A program made the translations under genes and the position numbers. A stretch of 64,000 nt of DNA from assembly GCA_946887075.1 (NCBI GenBank), contig CAMPKA010000002.1:62001-126000 (forward strand). The letters run 5' to 3'. Each line of letters begins with the position of its first letter. Position 1 is the first letter of the stretch. This stretch comes from an uncultured Salinimicrobium sp. Its GTDB lineage: Bacteria > Bacteroidota > Bacteroidia > Flavobacteriales > Flavobacteriaceae. The notes beneath the pieces were generated by a model that saw only the letters and a list, made by a program, of their open reading frames with translations, was not told the origin of the DNA and searched no databases. Positions 35,590 to 44,595 of the stretch are shown in pieces.

Positions 35590-36414
35590 TTATCCCTTTT
35601 GAGAAAAGGAGGTGCCGGGGGAGGAGTTTTTGCTAGCCGTTAAAGAAAAAAGCATCGGAACCCTGTCCTTTAGAGGCGCTATCCGATACTTTCCCGGAGC
35701 GATCTGAACGGTCTGATCAAAGCAGTCATACGGGGAGAAATCATATTCTCTAAAAGAATCGATCCGCAGTCCTGACATGATCAACGGATTCAGAATTTCC
35801 GCGATCCCGTGGTTCCAGGTGATGCTTTTTTGAGACAAAGGAGCCTTTCTGTCTGCATAGGTGCCTGATTCCAGTTCCTCTATCGGTCCTGAATTAAAAT
35901 ACCGATATTTAATGCTTTGGAATTTGTCATCAAACATCCAGAGCACCGGATGAAAATCCACGAAGATAAAGCGTCCGCCGGGTTTGAGAAAATGACTGAT
36001 GAGTGCTGCCCATTTGTTCAGGTCAGGGAGCCATTGAATCGTACCGTAGGAAGAAAAAACAAGATCAAATTTCCGATCCAGATGAAGGGGGAGGTCATAA
36101 AGATCAGAACAGATAAAGGATACTTCCGTTCCCGTCTCCCTGGATAACTTTACCGCTTCCTCTATGGCTTTGTCGGAAAGATCAACGCCGGTGACTTTGG
36201 CTCCCAGCCTGCCCAAAGAGATGCTGTCCTGGCCAAAGTGACATTGGAGGTGTAAAAGCGTCTTTCCCCGGAGGTCCCCCAGCAACCCGAGTTCCACCTC
36301 CTTCAGGGAACTCTCCCCTTTGAGGAATCCTTCCAGGTCATAGAAACGGCTTTCCAGGTGGGTCTGAACCCTGTTGTTCCAGGAATGGCGATTTATTTCG
36401 CGATAGTCCCTCAT
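35590..36414 (-). CDS. Class I SAM-dependent methyltransferase
   Basis: 274 residues. The Rossmann-like methyltransferase fold is clear: TLLHLQCHFGQDSISLGRLGAKVTGVDLSDKAIE holds motif I (HLQCHFGQD) and the acidic SAM-ribose residue (VD), split here by short loops; later FICSDLYDLP, FDLVFSSYGTIQWLPD and LKPGGRFIFVDFHPV. Motif I has Cys-His where Gly is common, a feature of some Methyltransf_11/25 proteins. Substrate unknown. A structured hairpin lies about 95 bp upstream. Confidence 0.82.
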   Translation of the reverse strand: MRDYREINRHSWNNRVQTHLESRFYDLEGFLKGESSLKEVELGLLGDLRGKTLLHLQCHFGQDSISLGRLGAKVTGVDLSDKAIEEAVKLSRETGTEVSFICSDLYDLPLHLDRKFDLVFSSYGTIQWLPDLNKWAALISHFLKPGGRFIFVDFHPVLWMFDDKFQSIKYRYFNSGPIEELESGTYADRKAPLSQKSITWNHGIAEILNPLIMSGLRIDSFREYDFSPYDCFDQTVQIAPGKYRIAPLKDRVPMLFSLTASKNSSPGTSFSQKG

Positions 36415-36507
36415 GGCAGATGAAAGCTAAAGGTCAGGATTGGACTCAAATGTAACACAAAGGATGGACAATTTGGACAATCAGTTCGGGTGTCCACAAA
36501 AAATTCA

Positions 36508-36564
36508 AAATGCCCGCAGCTACTTATCATCGTCCCTACCCGATGATGTTCACTGCAGGCATTT
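36508..36564 (-). other. Compound stem-loop upstream of the methyltransferase gene
   Basis: AAATGCC (36508-36514) pairs with GGCATTT (36558-36564), and after one mismatch GCAG (36516-36519) pairs with CTGC (36553-36556). An inner stem ATCATCG/CGATGAT (36526-36532 with 36541-36547) caps it with an 8-base loop. On the minus strand it is followed by TTTTGAATTTTTT. It may terminate the transglutaminase-like operon (stop at 36696) or be a structured leader of the methyltransferase gene. It matches no riboswitch I can recall. Confidence 0.5.
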
Positions 36565-36695
36565 GATTGATAAAGGTACATCCCACCGCTGTGGATTCCT
36601 TACGGTTTTCCGTAATTCACGACTGGATGGATGTTGCTCTTCGTCTATGCGACCGGCCCTGCTTCCAGATGCAGGCTGTTACCATTCCCTGCTGA

Positions 36696-38657
36696 TCACC
36701 CTTTGATTTCCAGTACAACCGGCTGATTAAATCCTTTCACAATCCGGTCAAAAACTTGCGCCAGGGCGGAATATTCCTCCGCGGAATAGATCGGCTTTTT
36801 GAATTTATAATTTCCCTTTACGATCAATACACCGCCGGAATGAACATAGTTCAGGTTGACCGATACCAGCTCATTGTCGATGTTCAATGGAGCAGGGAGG
36901 TCCGATAGGGTATAGTCCTCAGGTATTTTCAGGTTGGTTTCAAATTGTTCTTCCCAGGCATACACGAAATCCAGTGGGAACTTCCTATCTTTCTGGGTCA
37001 GCGGATTTTCAGAAACAGGAAGATTGAGAAAGGGTTTGATAACGATGTTTTTACCCAATTTCTCGGTCTCATAATCTCCCTCGAAGTTCATCGAGTAGGG
37101 CGCAGAGATGTTTTCAAAACCATAGGTGGCCGCCTTGGCAATAGTTCCGATCTTATCGCTGAAAAATTTCTTGATCTCCAGGGTGTCGTTCTGGAATTTT
37201 TTCCGGTTGGTAAAGGAATCATAACGGGTACTCTGGACAGAAATCCTGGTATGCGCGTTCAGGGTCAGGCTGTCTATTTCCAGCTGAATCATCTGGCGCT
37301 CCAGGGATATTCCGGAGCTGCCCAGGCTAATCCATTCCGCATCGTCTTCTTTGTTTACTATAAGTCCCCCACCATTGAGGCAGCGGGTCGGAAGGGATTC
37401 GTGAGGCAGAAGGTCCTCTGTTGCGTCTGCCAGAAAAGGAGTTTGCTTTCCGACCAGTGCAATGACATAATTGGTATAATGGTCAAAGGGATAATCGGAC
37501 CGGATCTTGCCATGGTCGCGGGTACTGAGTATCAGAGGTTGGGCTTCTAGTCCGGCCTCCTGAAGCATGGCGATCAGAAACAGGTTGATATCTGCAGCAT
37601 TCCCGGATCTTTTCTTCAGAAAATCCCTTGGGGACTGGGAGGCGTATTTTTGGTTAATGCCATCCCATTCGAAGTTGGCCTTGACAAAGCCGATGATCCT
37701 TTCGGCCTTAGTCTGGGCATCCATCCCGGTCAGGTCCAGTTCCTCCTCGAGAATATCCTCGGCCTCCCGGGAGGCACGTTTGAGATATTTCCCAAAGTTA
37801 TCATGGTCAAGAAGGGCCTCGTTTAATTTTGGCCAGGTCGAAATCACCTCGGAGGTGCCTCCCTGGGGATGATGGAACTTTGCAAGTTGAAAATCCATTT
37901 TGATGATATAATCATTGATCGAGGTGATGAAGGATTCATCCTTAAAGGCTGGGATATCCTTAAGAACATAGGTGTGGATGTAGTCTCTGAACTCCGTTCC
38001 AGTACCGAGCCAAACCCGTTTGTCGTTCGAGACTTCGGATTTCTGAAAATCGAAATTCGATACCCCCTGAACCAGAAAAACATATTCATAAAATGGAATC
38101 ATTCCGACCTCATACTCACTGTAAATCGTGGGAATCTCATCCTGGAATCTCCAGTCGGGAAGGTTAAAATGAAAGGGGGTTTCCAGTACATAGCGGTACT
38201 CCAGTATCGACCCGTCCTGCACATCGGAGAAAACAAACTTTTTACTATACCATCTGTCGTTGATCCTTTCCTCGTATACGGTAGCCGGATCCAGTTCCTT
38301 TTTTATGATCCTCCCGTTTTTGAGGTTATAGGTTATGGCTTCGATAGAGGTGACTTCCTCAGTCTTACCATAACCGTCGACGTAGAAAGGGATGGTAATT
38401 TCCGCGTGCTGGGATTCACTCTTGTCAAAAATCTTGATCCTTTTGTGCCGGGTAAATCGGATATCATAGCCTTTTCCGGAATCAAAGAAGATGGATTTTC
38501 CCTTGTCAAAAAGGACAACCGCCTTGGCGTCTTTATCTTTCTGATAGCTGTCCATGGAGATTTCTTCAGGGCTGACCTGTCCGAATTCGATCTCTTTTTT
38601 CTGAGAAAAGGCCAACAGGCTCAACAGGAGGCAGAATGGGAGACACAGTTTTTTCAT
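36696..38657 (-). CDS. DUF3857/transglutaminase-like exported protein, predicted inactive
   Basis: 653 residues with a signal peptide (about 1-18). An N-terminal DUF3857 domain (about 45-220), a transglutaminase-like core (about 310-415) and a C-terminal DUF3858-type beta domain. The core lacks key residues. Compared with its neighbour, the catalytic Cys is Ala354 (GNAADIN), the His is Tyr397 (TNYVIA) and only Asp411 (LADATED) remains. Family function is unknown. It overlaps the neighbour's stop codon by 4 bases (ATGA), so the pair is coupled and perhaps forms a complex of active and inactive partners. Confidence 0.8.
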   Translation of the reverse strand: MKKLCLPFCLLLSLLAFSQKKEIEFGQVSPEEISMDSYQKDKDAKAVVLFDKGKSIFFDSGKGYDIRFTRHKRIKIFDKSESQHAEITIPFYVDGYGKTEEVTSIEAITYNLKNGRIIKKELDPATVYEERINDRWYSKKFVFSDVQDGSILEYRYVLETPFHFNLPDWRFQDEIPTIYSEYEVGMIPFYEYVFLVQGVSNFDFQKSEVSNDKRVWLGTGTEFRDYIHTYVLKDIPAFKDESFITSINDYIIKMDFQLAKFHHPQGGTSEVISTWPKLNEALLDHDNFGKYLKRASREAEDILEEELDLTGMDAQTKAERIIGFVKANFEWDGINQKYASQSPRDFLKKRSGNAADINLFLIAMLQEAGLEAQPLILSTRDHGKIRSDYPFDHYTNYVIALVGKQTPFLADATEDLLPHESLPTRCLNGGGLIVNKEDDAEWISLGSSGISLERQMIQLEIDSLTLNAHTRISVQSTRYDSFTNRKKFQNDTLEIKKFFSDKIGTIAKAATYGFENISAPYSMNFEGDYETEKLGKNIVIKPFLNLPVSENPLTQKDRKFPLDFVYAWEEQFETNLKIPEDYTLSDLPAPLNIDNELVSVNLNYVHSGGVLIVKGNYKFKKPIYSAEEYSALAQVFDRIVKGFNQPVVLEIKG

Positions 38658-40489
38658 TTTATTAGGATTGCTGATTTTTTCTTGTATGCTTGAATGCTTT
38701 GGATGAAGGCATAGAATTCGGGGTACTTGGCTACGGGTATATCCTGGGCAGCAAGGGTGAATTCCTCCTCGGCAAATATCGAGTTGCCTTCTCTGCGGAA
38801 CCTCGTTGCATACCTGCCGTACTCCCCCTTGATCAGGATATCTTCCGGGATTTCGACCTGACTGGTTTCAAGATCCTCAAATCGGAAGATGCTCCTGTCC
38901 GAGTTGCTGATGGGAAAATTGATCCGGACCTCCAGGTTCCGATCGGCCGGCTGTTCGAATTCAGGAATGGAGATCTGAAGCGGCGTAATGACTTGCCACT
39001 GGGCGATTGCCCTGACTGGATTTTCGACAGGACCCTGGGCCAGGATCTCCACAAAGGAACTATCCCGGTGGAAATCCCGGACCTGCCAGGACTCCACCTC
39101 AAATCCTTTTAACCCCACACTTTCGGTGATAAGCTGTTCCAGTTGCTCCTGATCTTGGTTTTTATAATAATGCCTGAAGGCTTCGAACCTCCTGCTTCGG
39201 AGCTTGAGGGTGCTTTTGCTGCTCCAGGTGTTTCCATTGGAAGAGAATTGATGTTCCCGTTCAACCAGAACGTCTGAAGCCAAAAGTCCGGGAGTTTTGA
39301 CAAGTTTGCTGGAGGAGCCGGCAACTGCCATGCCGTATCGGTCCTGTGTGAAGGTTCCGAGATAGCCGAAGGGCACCGAATTCGATGTATTCTCGAGCCA
39401 GAGGGTATCTTTTTCCAGGGGTACAGCGAGGATTACATGGTTGAACTGCTGGCTGGGGAAGTCCCTGATGACCCTTTCTTCGTTACTGCCTCCATTGATG
39501 ACGGTGTAGTAGGAGTCTATCCCCACGCTATGGAGCATCGCTTTCATATAGGTGGTAAGGGCCTTACAGTCTCCATACTGGTTTTTCAGGACATAAGTGG
39601 CTGGATAACTTTTCAAGCCCCCTACATCAATGGCAACATTGATATATCGGGTATTGTCCTGAAGGTAATGGTAAAGTTTTCTTATGGTGTCTTTTTTATC
39701 CACCGCCTCTGCTACCATTTTTTTAAGAGTCCAGGTATCATTCAATGGAAGTACAGCGGTTCCTTCATTCAATAGATCGAACCACTTTCCCAAGGATTTC
39801 CAGGAGTTTGAATTACCTTCAACACCATACTTGAAATGCTCGGGTACTACAGAGACCTGCGGTAAGTATTCATGAACTGGTGGTGAAAACAGTTCCGCCT
39901 CTTCCATCTTTTCTGAGGATGCTTGCCAGTTGTAAATGATCCTCCCTTCTATTTCTGACTTCTCTTTTGTCATCTTGCCCTGCTCTGATATATTGACGGC
40001 ATAATCAGCGGGAATATCAATTTGAAGAGAGGCCTGCTCCGTGGGGATCGCAGGATGAAAAACAGGGGACCACCAGGACAGGAATATGAATTCTTCCTCC
40101 TCGATGGTGTAGGCGTATTCAATCTGGTATGGATACTGATGCCAGTAAAGATCGACTTCAGTGACCAGGTCATCCATATAGAATGCCTGTTCAGTTCTAA
40201 GGCTCCGTGTAGTGAGGTCGCGTTTTCTAACCTTTCTAAGAACATTCCCTTCCATATCGAGAATTTGCGCATAATCGAATGAAAGATCCTGTTGAGGGCT
40301 ATGCCTGATCTCGATCTCGGACAGCCATTCCTCGTGCTTTCCATTGATCTGGATCAAAAGCCTTTTCTCCGTTCTTTTCCTTCCTTTTTTGTCGACACTG
40401 ATCCTGGTATCATGGCTAAGCACCTGGCTGTGTAGGTAACTGTTCAGCATCAGGCTGATCAGAAGCAGGCCAATAAATTTTGCGTTCAA
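38654..40489 (-). CDS. DUF3857/transglutaminase-like exported protein
   Basis: 611 residues with a signal peptide (about 1-21, ending LHS-Q). An N-terminal DUF3857 domain (about 35-220), then a transglutaminase-like core with Cys308 in YGDCKALTTYM, His351 in FNHVILAV and Glu366 in LWLENTS where Asp is usual. The C-terminal 200 residues are beta-rich. The fold suggests a periplasmic cysteine peptidase or acyl transferase. First gene of a coupled pair with the inactive homologue. Confidence 0.8.
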   Translation of the reverse strand: MNAKFIGLLLISLMLNSYLHSQVLSHDTRISVDKKGRKRTEKRLLIQINGKHEEWLSEIEIRHSPQQDLSFDYAQILDMEGNVLRKVRKRDLTTRSLRTEQAFYMDDLVTEVDLYWHQYPYQIEYAYTIEEEEFIFLSWWSPVFHPAIPTEQASLQIDIPADYAVNISEQGKMTKEKSEIEGRIIYNWQASSEKMEEAELFSPPVHEYLPQVSVVPEHFKYGVEGNSNSWKSLGKWFDLLNEGTAVLPLNDTWTLKKMVAEAVDKKDTIRKLYHYLQDNTRYINVAIDVGGLKSYPATYVLKNQYGDCKALTTYMKAMLHSVGIDSYYTVINGGSNEERVIRDFPSQQFNHVILAVPLEKDTLWLENTSNSVPFGYLGTFTQDRYGMAVAGSSSKLVKTPGLLASDVLVEREHQFSSNGNTWSSKSTLKLRSRRFEAFRHYYKNQDQEQLEQLITESVGLKGFEVESWQVRDFHRDSSFVEILAQGPVENPVRAIAQWQVITPLQISIPEFEQPADRNLEVRINFPISNSDRSIFRFEDLETSQVEIPEDILIKGEYGRYATRFRREGNSIFAEEEFTLAAQDIPVAKYPEFYAFIQSIQAYKKKSAILIK

Positions 40490-40711
40490 ATTGATTTGGG
40501 CATTAGATGATCCCCGGAAGGATCGGAAAAAGCAGCCAATACGGGTAGGGATGATTTGACTACTAACTCTGGTTTTGATGAGGGCAAAATAATTATTTTT
40601 AGGAAATCATTAACAAGTTTCCTGAAAAATTTTGTCTTTTCGGGAAAAACAGCCCGTTGAGGAGCGGAACTAGCCACGGACCGTGTCGTCCGCAGGCAAA
40701 TCCTGGACTTG

Positions 40712-41281
40712 TTATAATCTTACAGCGGCTCGGAAACCCCGGGCCGCGTAATAGGATTGTGCCCCATTATGGTAGATAAAAACGCGGTCATACCGGCGGT
40801 CTCCGAAAATGGCTCCTCCAAGGGCTCTCACCTCTTCAGGTGTCTGCAGCCAACTGGAAGTCTTGGTATCAAATCTTTCGAGCAATTGAAGGCGATGATA
40901 CTCTTCTTCAGTAAGCAGATCCACACCCATTGCCCTGGCCATATCAATCGCATTGTTTTCAGGCTTATTCGCTTTCCTGGATTCCAGTCCCTCAAGATCA
41001 TAACAAACACTTCTACGTCCAGAGGGGCTTTCCGTGGCGCAGTCACAGAAGATGATTTGGCCGGTTTTCTCATCGCGGCCAATGACATCGGGTTCCCCTC
41101 CTGATTCTTCCATCTGCCAGAGCGACCATAGGGTCCGCTCTCCGCTCCGGGATTCAAGTTTCCCGGCCACCTCCTCCCAGCTTAGGGCCTTGTGGCGATG
41201 TGAATGTCGCTCGAAACGGTTTTTTAAGATATTGATCAGTTCCTCTCGCTGTTGTTTTTCCAGGTTTTCTGGTGTTCCCAT
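40712..41281 (-). CDS. DUF4256-family protein of unknown function
   Basis: 189 residues, no signal or membrane segment. It matches DUF4256 as recalled: LKNRFERHSHRHKALSWEEV, SLWQMEESGGEPDVIG, FCDCATESPSGRRSVCYD and IFGDRRYDRVFIYHNGAQSYYAARGFR, each separated by short linkers. Conserved Cys, His and Tyr are seen but no known active site. It is cotranscribed (gap 35 bp) with the AlkD-like gene, which hints at nothing specific. Confidence 0.8.
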   Translation of the reverse strand: MGTPENLEKQQREELINILKNRFERHSHRHKALSWEEVAGKLESRSGERTLWSLWQMEESGGEPDVIGRDEKTGQIIFCDCATESPSGRRSVCYDLEGLESRKANKPENNAIDMARAMGVDLLTEEEYHRLQLLERFDTKTSSWLQTPEEVRALGGAIFGDRRYDRVFIYHNGAQSYYAARGFRAAVRL

Positions 41282-41315
41282 GGTATAAGATATTTGCTAA
41301 AGCTTGGTTGCTGGT

Positions 41316-42002
41316 TTAATCTTTCTGCCTGCGTACCATCTCTTTGATCCAGATCGGAGCAAATGGGGAAGTACACCCCCGGGATACAGGATAGTCCCTG
41401 TAGATCCCGAGTCGCTCCCCGATTTCCAACGCCCGGTCCCGGTGCTCCTGAGCATGTATCCCGATCTGGGCAAGGGTCGCATTCATCGTCCATTGCACCT
41501 CCGCGGGAGCTACGGGCATCTCAGTTTCGATCCGTTTTAAAAGACGATTGAAATCCAGTTCGTTTTCTTTTGAAACCTGGTTTGCCGTAAGGCTCCAGCC
41601 GGATCTTGCGGCATATACATTGGAGGAATCCATCCATTTCTCCCTCAGCGATTCCCGGGCGGGATGGTCTTTCAGGATGTAGGCATTGAACCAGTCGGCT
41701 ACCTGCGGAACCTGGAGGGATTTGACCATGCGGTCCAGTTCAGAAGGAGAGAGGCGGGCGGGTTCAGCTATCAATATGGAAAGTAGACGGGCTTCCATGT
41801 TCCCTGTCTTCCATAATTCCAGAGCCAGGTGATGATCCTTCCCGATTTTCTTCCCCAGTTTTCTGATATCTCCAAGTTTAACGCCATACTGGTTATTTCC
41901 AGCACCGTGTCGCCTGTTCCTAGCTACCACTTTCTCATCGCCAAGCTCCCGTAGCCGATCAAGTATCTCCTTTGTAGTCATGTTTTCCGGATTAAACTTC
42001 AT
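41316..42002 (-). CDS. AlkD-like DNA alkylation repair protein
   Basis: 228 residues, all-helical HEAT-like repeats. Recognisable pieces are YGVKLGDIRKLGKKIGKDHHLALELWKTG, in which a helix packs on the next, and MEARLLSILIAEP, VADWFNAYI, and RSGWSLTANQ. The family removes bulky or cationic alkylated bases from DNA; several members are not tested. Catalytic Asp and Trp positions of AlkD cannot be matched with certainty here. It lies upstream of the DUF4256 gene on the same strand. Confidence 0.8.
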   Translation of the reverse strand: MKFNPENMTTKEILDRLRELGDEKVVARNRRHGAGNNQYGVKLGDIRKLGKKIGKDHHLALELWKTGNMEARLLSILIAEPARLSPSELDRMVKSLQVPQVADWFNAYILKDHPARESLREKWMDSSNVYAARSGWSLTANQVSKENELDFNRLLKRIETEMPVAPAEVQWTMNATLAQIGIHAQEHRDRALEIGERLGIYRDYPVSRGCTSPFAPIWIKEMVRRQKD

Positions 42003-42100
42003 AAAAATACTAAATATCAGACAGTATGGATATATGGCTTCGGAAAACCCTGTTGGGGCTGCTAATGGATCATTACAGGTTCGTGAACCGGAATAAAAAG

Positions 42101-42129
42101 TAGAGCCACCTCTCGGAAAGGTGGCTCTA
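42101..42129 (-). terminator. Terminator of the PepSY-like secreted-protein gene
   Basis: TAGAGCCACCT (42101-42111) and AGGTGGCTCTA (42119-42129) form a perfect 11-bp stem with a 7-base loop, followed on the minus strand by CTTTTTATT. It begins 58 bp after the stop codon at 42187. Confidence 0.8.
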
Positions 42130-42186
42130 TGATCAACGGAAGGAGTCTAGAAATTATCTCTGATTGACCAGGTACTCTTGAGGCTG

Positions 42187-42663
42187 TCAGGCCTCTTCGA
42201 ACCGTAAGGTTTTTTTGAAAGTTCTCTCTTCTCCTCCTTTACCCAGGGTGATAATATACCGGGCCCATTGGGTCGATGTGCCTTTTCCCGAGGCCCTGTA
42301 TTTTACCTCCCTGACCTCCCAGCCCTGATGTTCGCGGTAAATTTCCGCCATGATTTCATTAGGGATGGTAATGTTCTTGAATCTCTGGCGTGTGCTCTTC
42401 AGATTTCCCAGGTTGTCATAGGTCGCTGTCAGTTGCCCTTTTGCACACTTGAAGGTGACAATGAATTGAGAACCTTTTTCGGCCTCGGTAAAAGCTTCAT
42501 AGTCTTTGATGTGGAAATTTTCAGAGATGTAAGCTACCGGATCTTCCGTAAAAATTTCGGTTTCATTTTCAGGAATCAGAATTTCAGGATCGGTTGTTCC
42601 CCCACTAAAGGAATTGATTTGGGCAACCAGAATTGCAGACATTGTAAGGATAAGCGTTTTCAT
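42187..42663 (-). CDS. Small secreted PepSY-like protein of unknown function
   Basis: 158 residues from the ATG at 42663 (MKTLILTMSA...), which gives a clear signal peptide (about 1-19); an earlier ATG at 42744 is less likely. The mature part holds QFIVTFKCAKGQLTATYD, NLGNLKSTRQRFKNI and a YREHQGWEVREVKY segment, the beta-hairpin and helix pattern of PepSY-like exported flavobacterial proteins that bear a 'YD..G.L..T' motif. The molecular role is unknown. Its 5' region contains the same 18 bases as the gene at 35.1 kb. Confidence 0.78.
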   Translation of the reverse strand: MKTLILTMSAILVAQINSFSGGTTDPEILIPENETEIFTEDPVAYISENFHIKDYEAFTEAEKGSQFIVTFKCAKGQLTATYDNLGNLKSTRQRFKNITIPNEIMAEIYREHQGWEVREVKYRASGKGTSTQWARYIITLGKGGEERTFKKTLRFEEA

Positions 42664-42676
42664 ATTTTGTGATTTT

Positions 42677-42694
42677 TGATTGAATTGATGATTT
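42677..42694 (-). repeat. 18-base repeat, copy 2, upstream of a small secreted-protein gene
   Basis: Identical to 35465-35482. On the coding (minus) strand it begins next to a TACATTTA box (42701-42694) and ends 13 bases before the ATG at 42663. Confidence 0.6.
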
Positions 42695-42744
42695 AAATGT
42701 AGGTGATATTCGCCTCTAACCCACTGGGAAAGTGACGGATACAT

Positions 42745-43323
42745 GTAAATTTGTGTTGAGCAGGCTGAAATCTGAAATAAAGGGAATTTTGGTCCAGCTT
42801 CTAGTGGTATGGACTGGCAAAAAAGGCCTTGGATAAAGGAGAAGGGAAACCCAGGTGGAATTCCACAAAAATGTCTCCGGCACAGTCTGATTTAGTCTTC
42901 AGCAGGTGATCCCTCATTAAGGGATTTTAGGCAGGAAAGTTCTGGATTCTGGCCATTCCGATCCTATGAAAAAGACCTCAGAAGGATTTTTAATTCGCGT
43001 ACCGTTGTTATAGATGTCGATTGGTAAATGGGAGCATACGCAGCCAGGGATGCTTTTTTGGGCCGGATTAGAAACGGGCCACAGAGGAATCCATCAGGTC
43101 ACAAAATGTTACTGAAACTGAGAATTATTCAGAGTTCCAAGGTAGACGCCGGGTTTCGGCGGGTTCTACCAAAGGTGATTTTTTATTTAAGCGGGGGTTG
43201 GACCACGAGTGCTGCGTACCGCGTCCTAAAATCTTGCCTGTCTTGTGGTAAGTACCAATCATTTACCCTTAGGTTTGAAAAAGGGCTGAATGGCAGGAGG
43301 ATACCTGGCGCAATCGCTACCAA
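42745..43323. other. Intergenic region downstream of ilvA
   Basis: About 580 bp without a recognised gene. A 103-codon plus-strand ORF (43028-43339) runs into ilvA and has no similarity I can see. The region has a strong hairpin at 43141-43170. A further 7-bp inverted repeat (43302-43308 with 43329-43335) spans the ilvA stop codon. No terminator with a T run was found. Confidence 0.5.
43141..43170. other. GC-rich hairpin downstream of ilvA
   Basis: GGTAG (43141-43145) pairs with CTACC (43166-43170), and CGCCG (43147-43151) pairs with CGGCG (43157-43161) around a 5-base loop. No T run follows immediately on either strand. It lies about 155 bp beyond the ilvA stop; function unknown. Confidence 0.4.
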
Positions 43324-44595
43324 TCACACCAGGTACTGAAAGAGGTCCGGGCTGTTATTGAGGTATTGCCCGAAAAAGTTCCGGTCCTTCATACGCTTCA
43401 CCAGGGGATCAAAATCCGTTTGTTCCCTGAGCTCAATACCTACCACTGCAGGACCGTTCTCACGGTGATGTTTCTTGGAGTACTCGAAATGTACGATATC
43501 ATCATCAGGGCCTAACACCTGTGCGACGAACTCCTTAAGGGCTCCCGCCCGCTGAGGGAACCGGATGATGAAGTAATGCTTCAAGCCGCGATACAACAGG
43601 GCCCGCTCCTGGATCTCGGCAGTCCGGGTAATATCATTGTTCCCCCCGCTGATAATACAGGCAACGTTCTGGTTCCGTAGTTCATCCTTGAACTCGTCCA
43701 GGCCTGACAGCGCCAGAGCTCCGGCAGGTTCAGCAATAATGGCTTCCTGATTGTAAAGGTCAAGCATCGTCTGGCACACCTTTCCTTCCGGGACGGTAAT
43801 CATCCGGTCGAGATTGGCTTTGCACAACTGAAAATTTCGGGATCCTACCCGCTGAACCGAGGCCCCGTCGATGAACTTTTCGATATGATCAAGTGTAACC
43901 ACTTTGCCCTTTCGCAAGGCTGCGGTCATGGAGGGTGCTCCCTCGGGCTCCACTCCGATGATTTTTGTCCGGGGTGACAGCTGTTTGAATACCGAAGATA
44001 CCCCTGCCAGTAAGCCTCCACCGCCCAGGGGGGCGAACAGGTAATCAATTGGTTCCTGAGCCTGCTCAAGGATCTCCAGGGCAATTGTCGCCTGTCCCTC
44101 AATGATTTCTTCATCATCAAAAGGATGGATGAAGATCAGGTTGTGGAGCTGTCCGTGCAGAACAGCTTCCTTATAGGATTCATCGAAGGAATCCCCGTGT
44201 AATACCACCTCAGTCCATTTCCCACCGAACATCCTGGTCTGTTCCACCTTTTGTCTTGGGGTGGTCACCGGCATATAGATCACCGCCTTTGTTTTGAGCG
44301 TATTGCAGGCAAAGGCCACCCCCTGGGCATGGTTTCCGGCACTTGCACAAACAACACCTCCCCTGAGTTGCTCAGGAGAGAGTGCTGAGATCTTGTTAAA
44401 AGCCCCACGGATCTTATAAGAACGCACCTGCTGCAGGTCCTCCCTTTTAAAGAGCACATTTGCGCCGTAGAGACTGCTATAGGTCTCCGAACGGGTCAGC
44501 GGGGTGACACGAGAGACAGGGGATATACGTTCAGAAGCCTTTCTTACCGCTGCAAGGGAGGGTCTGTACGTTCTGTCCTTTGCTTCGACTTCCAT
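43324..44595 (-). CDS. ilvA: Threonine dehydratase (deaminase), biosynthetic
   Basis: 423 residues. PLP lysine is Lys61 in VRSYKIRGAFNKIS; SAGNHAQGVAF and PLGGGGLLAGVS bind substrate and cofactor phosphate. A C-terminal segment (about 335-423, starting KHYFIIRFPQRAGALKEF) is a single ACT-like regulatory domain, so isoleucine inhibition is likely. It converts threonine to 2-oxobutanoate, the first isoleucine-specific step, and so links the thr and ilv operons. Its ATG overlaps the ilvC stop by one base (TAATG). Confidence 0.95.
   Translation of the reverse strand: MEVEAKDRTYRPSLAAVRKASERISPVSRVTPLTRSETYSSLYGANVLFKREDLQQVRSYKIRGAFNKISALSPEQLRGGVVCASAGNHAQGVAFACNTLKTKAVIYMPVTTPRQKVEQTRMFGGKWTEVVLHGDSFDESYKEAVLHGQLHNLIFIHPFDDEEIIEGQATIALEILEQAQEPIDYLFAPLGGGGLLAGVSSVFKQLSPRTKIIGVEPEGAPSMTAALRKGKVVTLDHIEKFIDGASVQRVGSRNFQLCKANLDRMITVPEGKVCQTMLDLYNQEAIIAEPAGALALSGLDEFKDELRNQNVACIISGGNNDITRTAEIQERALLYRGLKHYFIIRFPQRAGALKEFVAQVLGPDDDIVHFEYSKKHHRENGPAVVGIELREQTDFDPLVKRMKDRNFFGQYLNNSPDLFQYLV

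Noticed and set aside
36480..36600. SAM, TPP or cobalamin riboswitch before the methyltransferase
   Set aside because: None of the conserved boxes known to me are present; only the stem-loop is supported.
43028..43339. 103-codon plus-strand ORF downstream of ilvA
   Set aside because: It overlaps the ilvA end, crosses a GC hairpin and has no recognisable similarity, signal or ribosome site.
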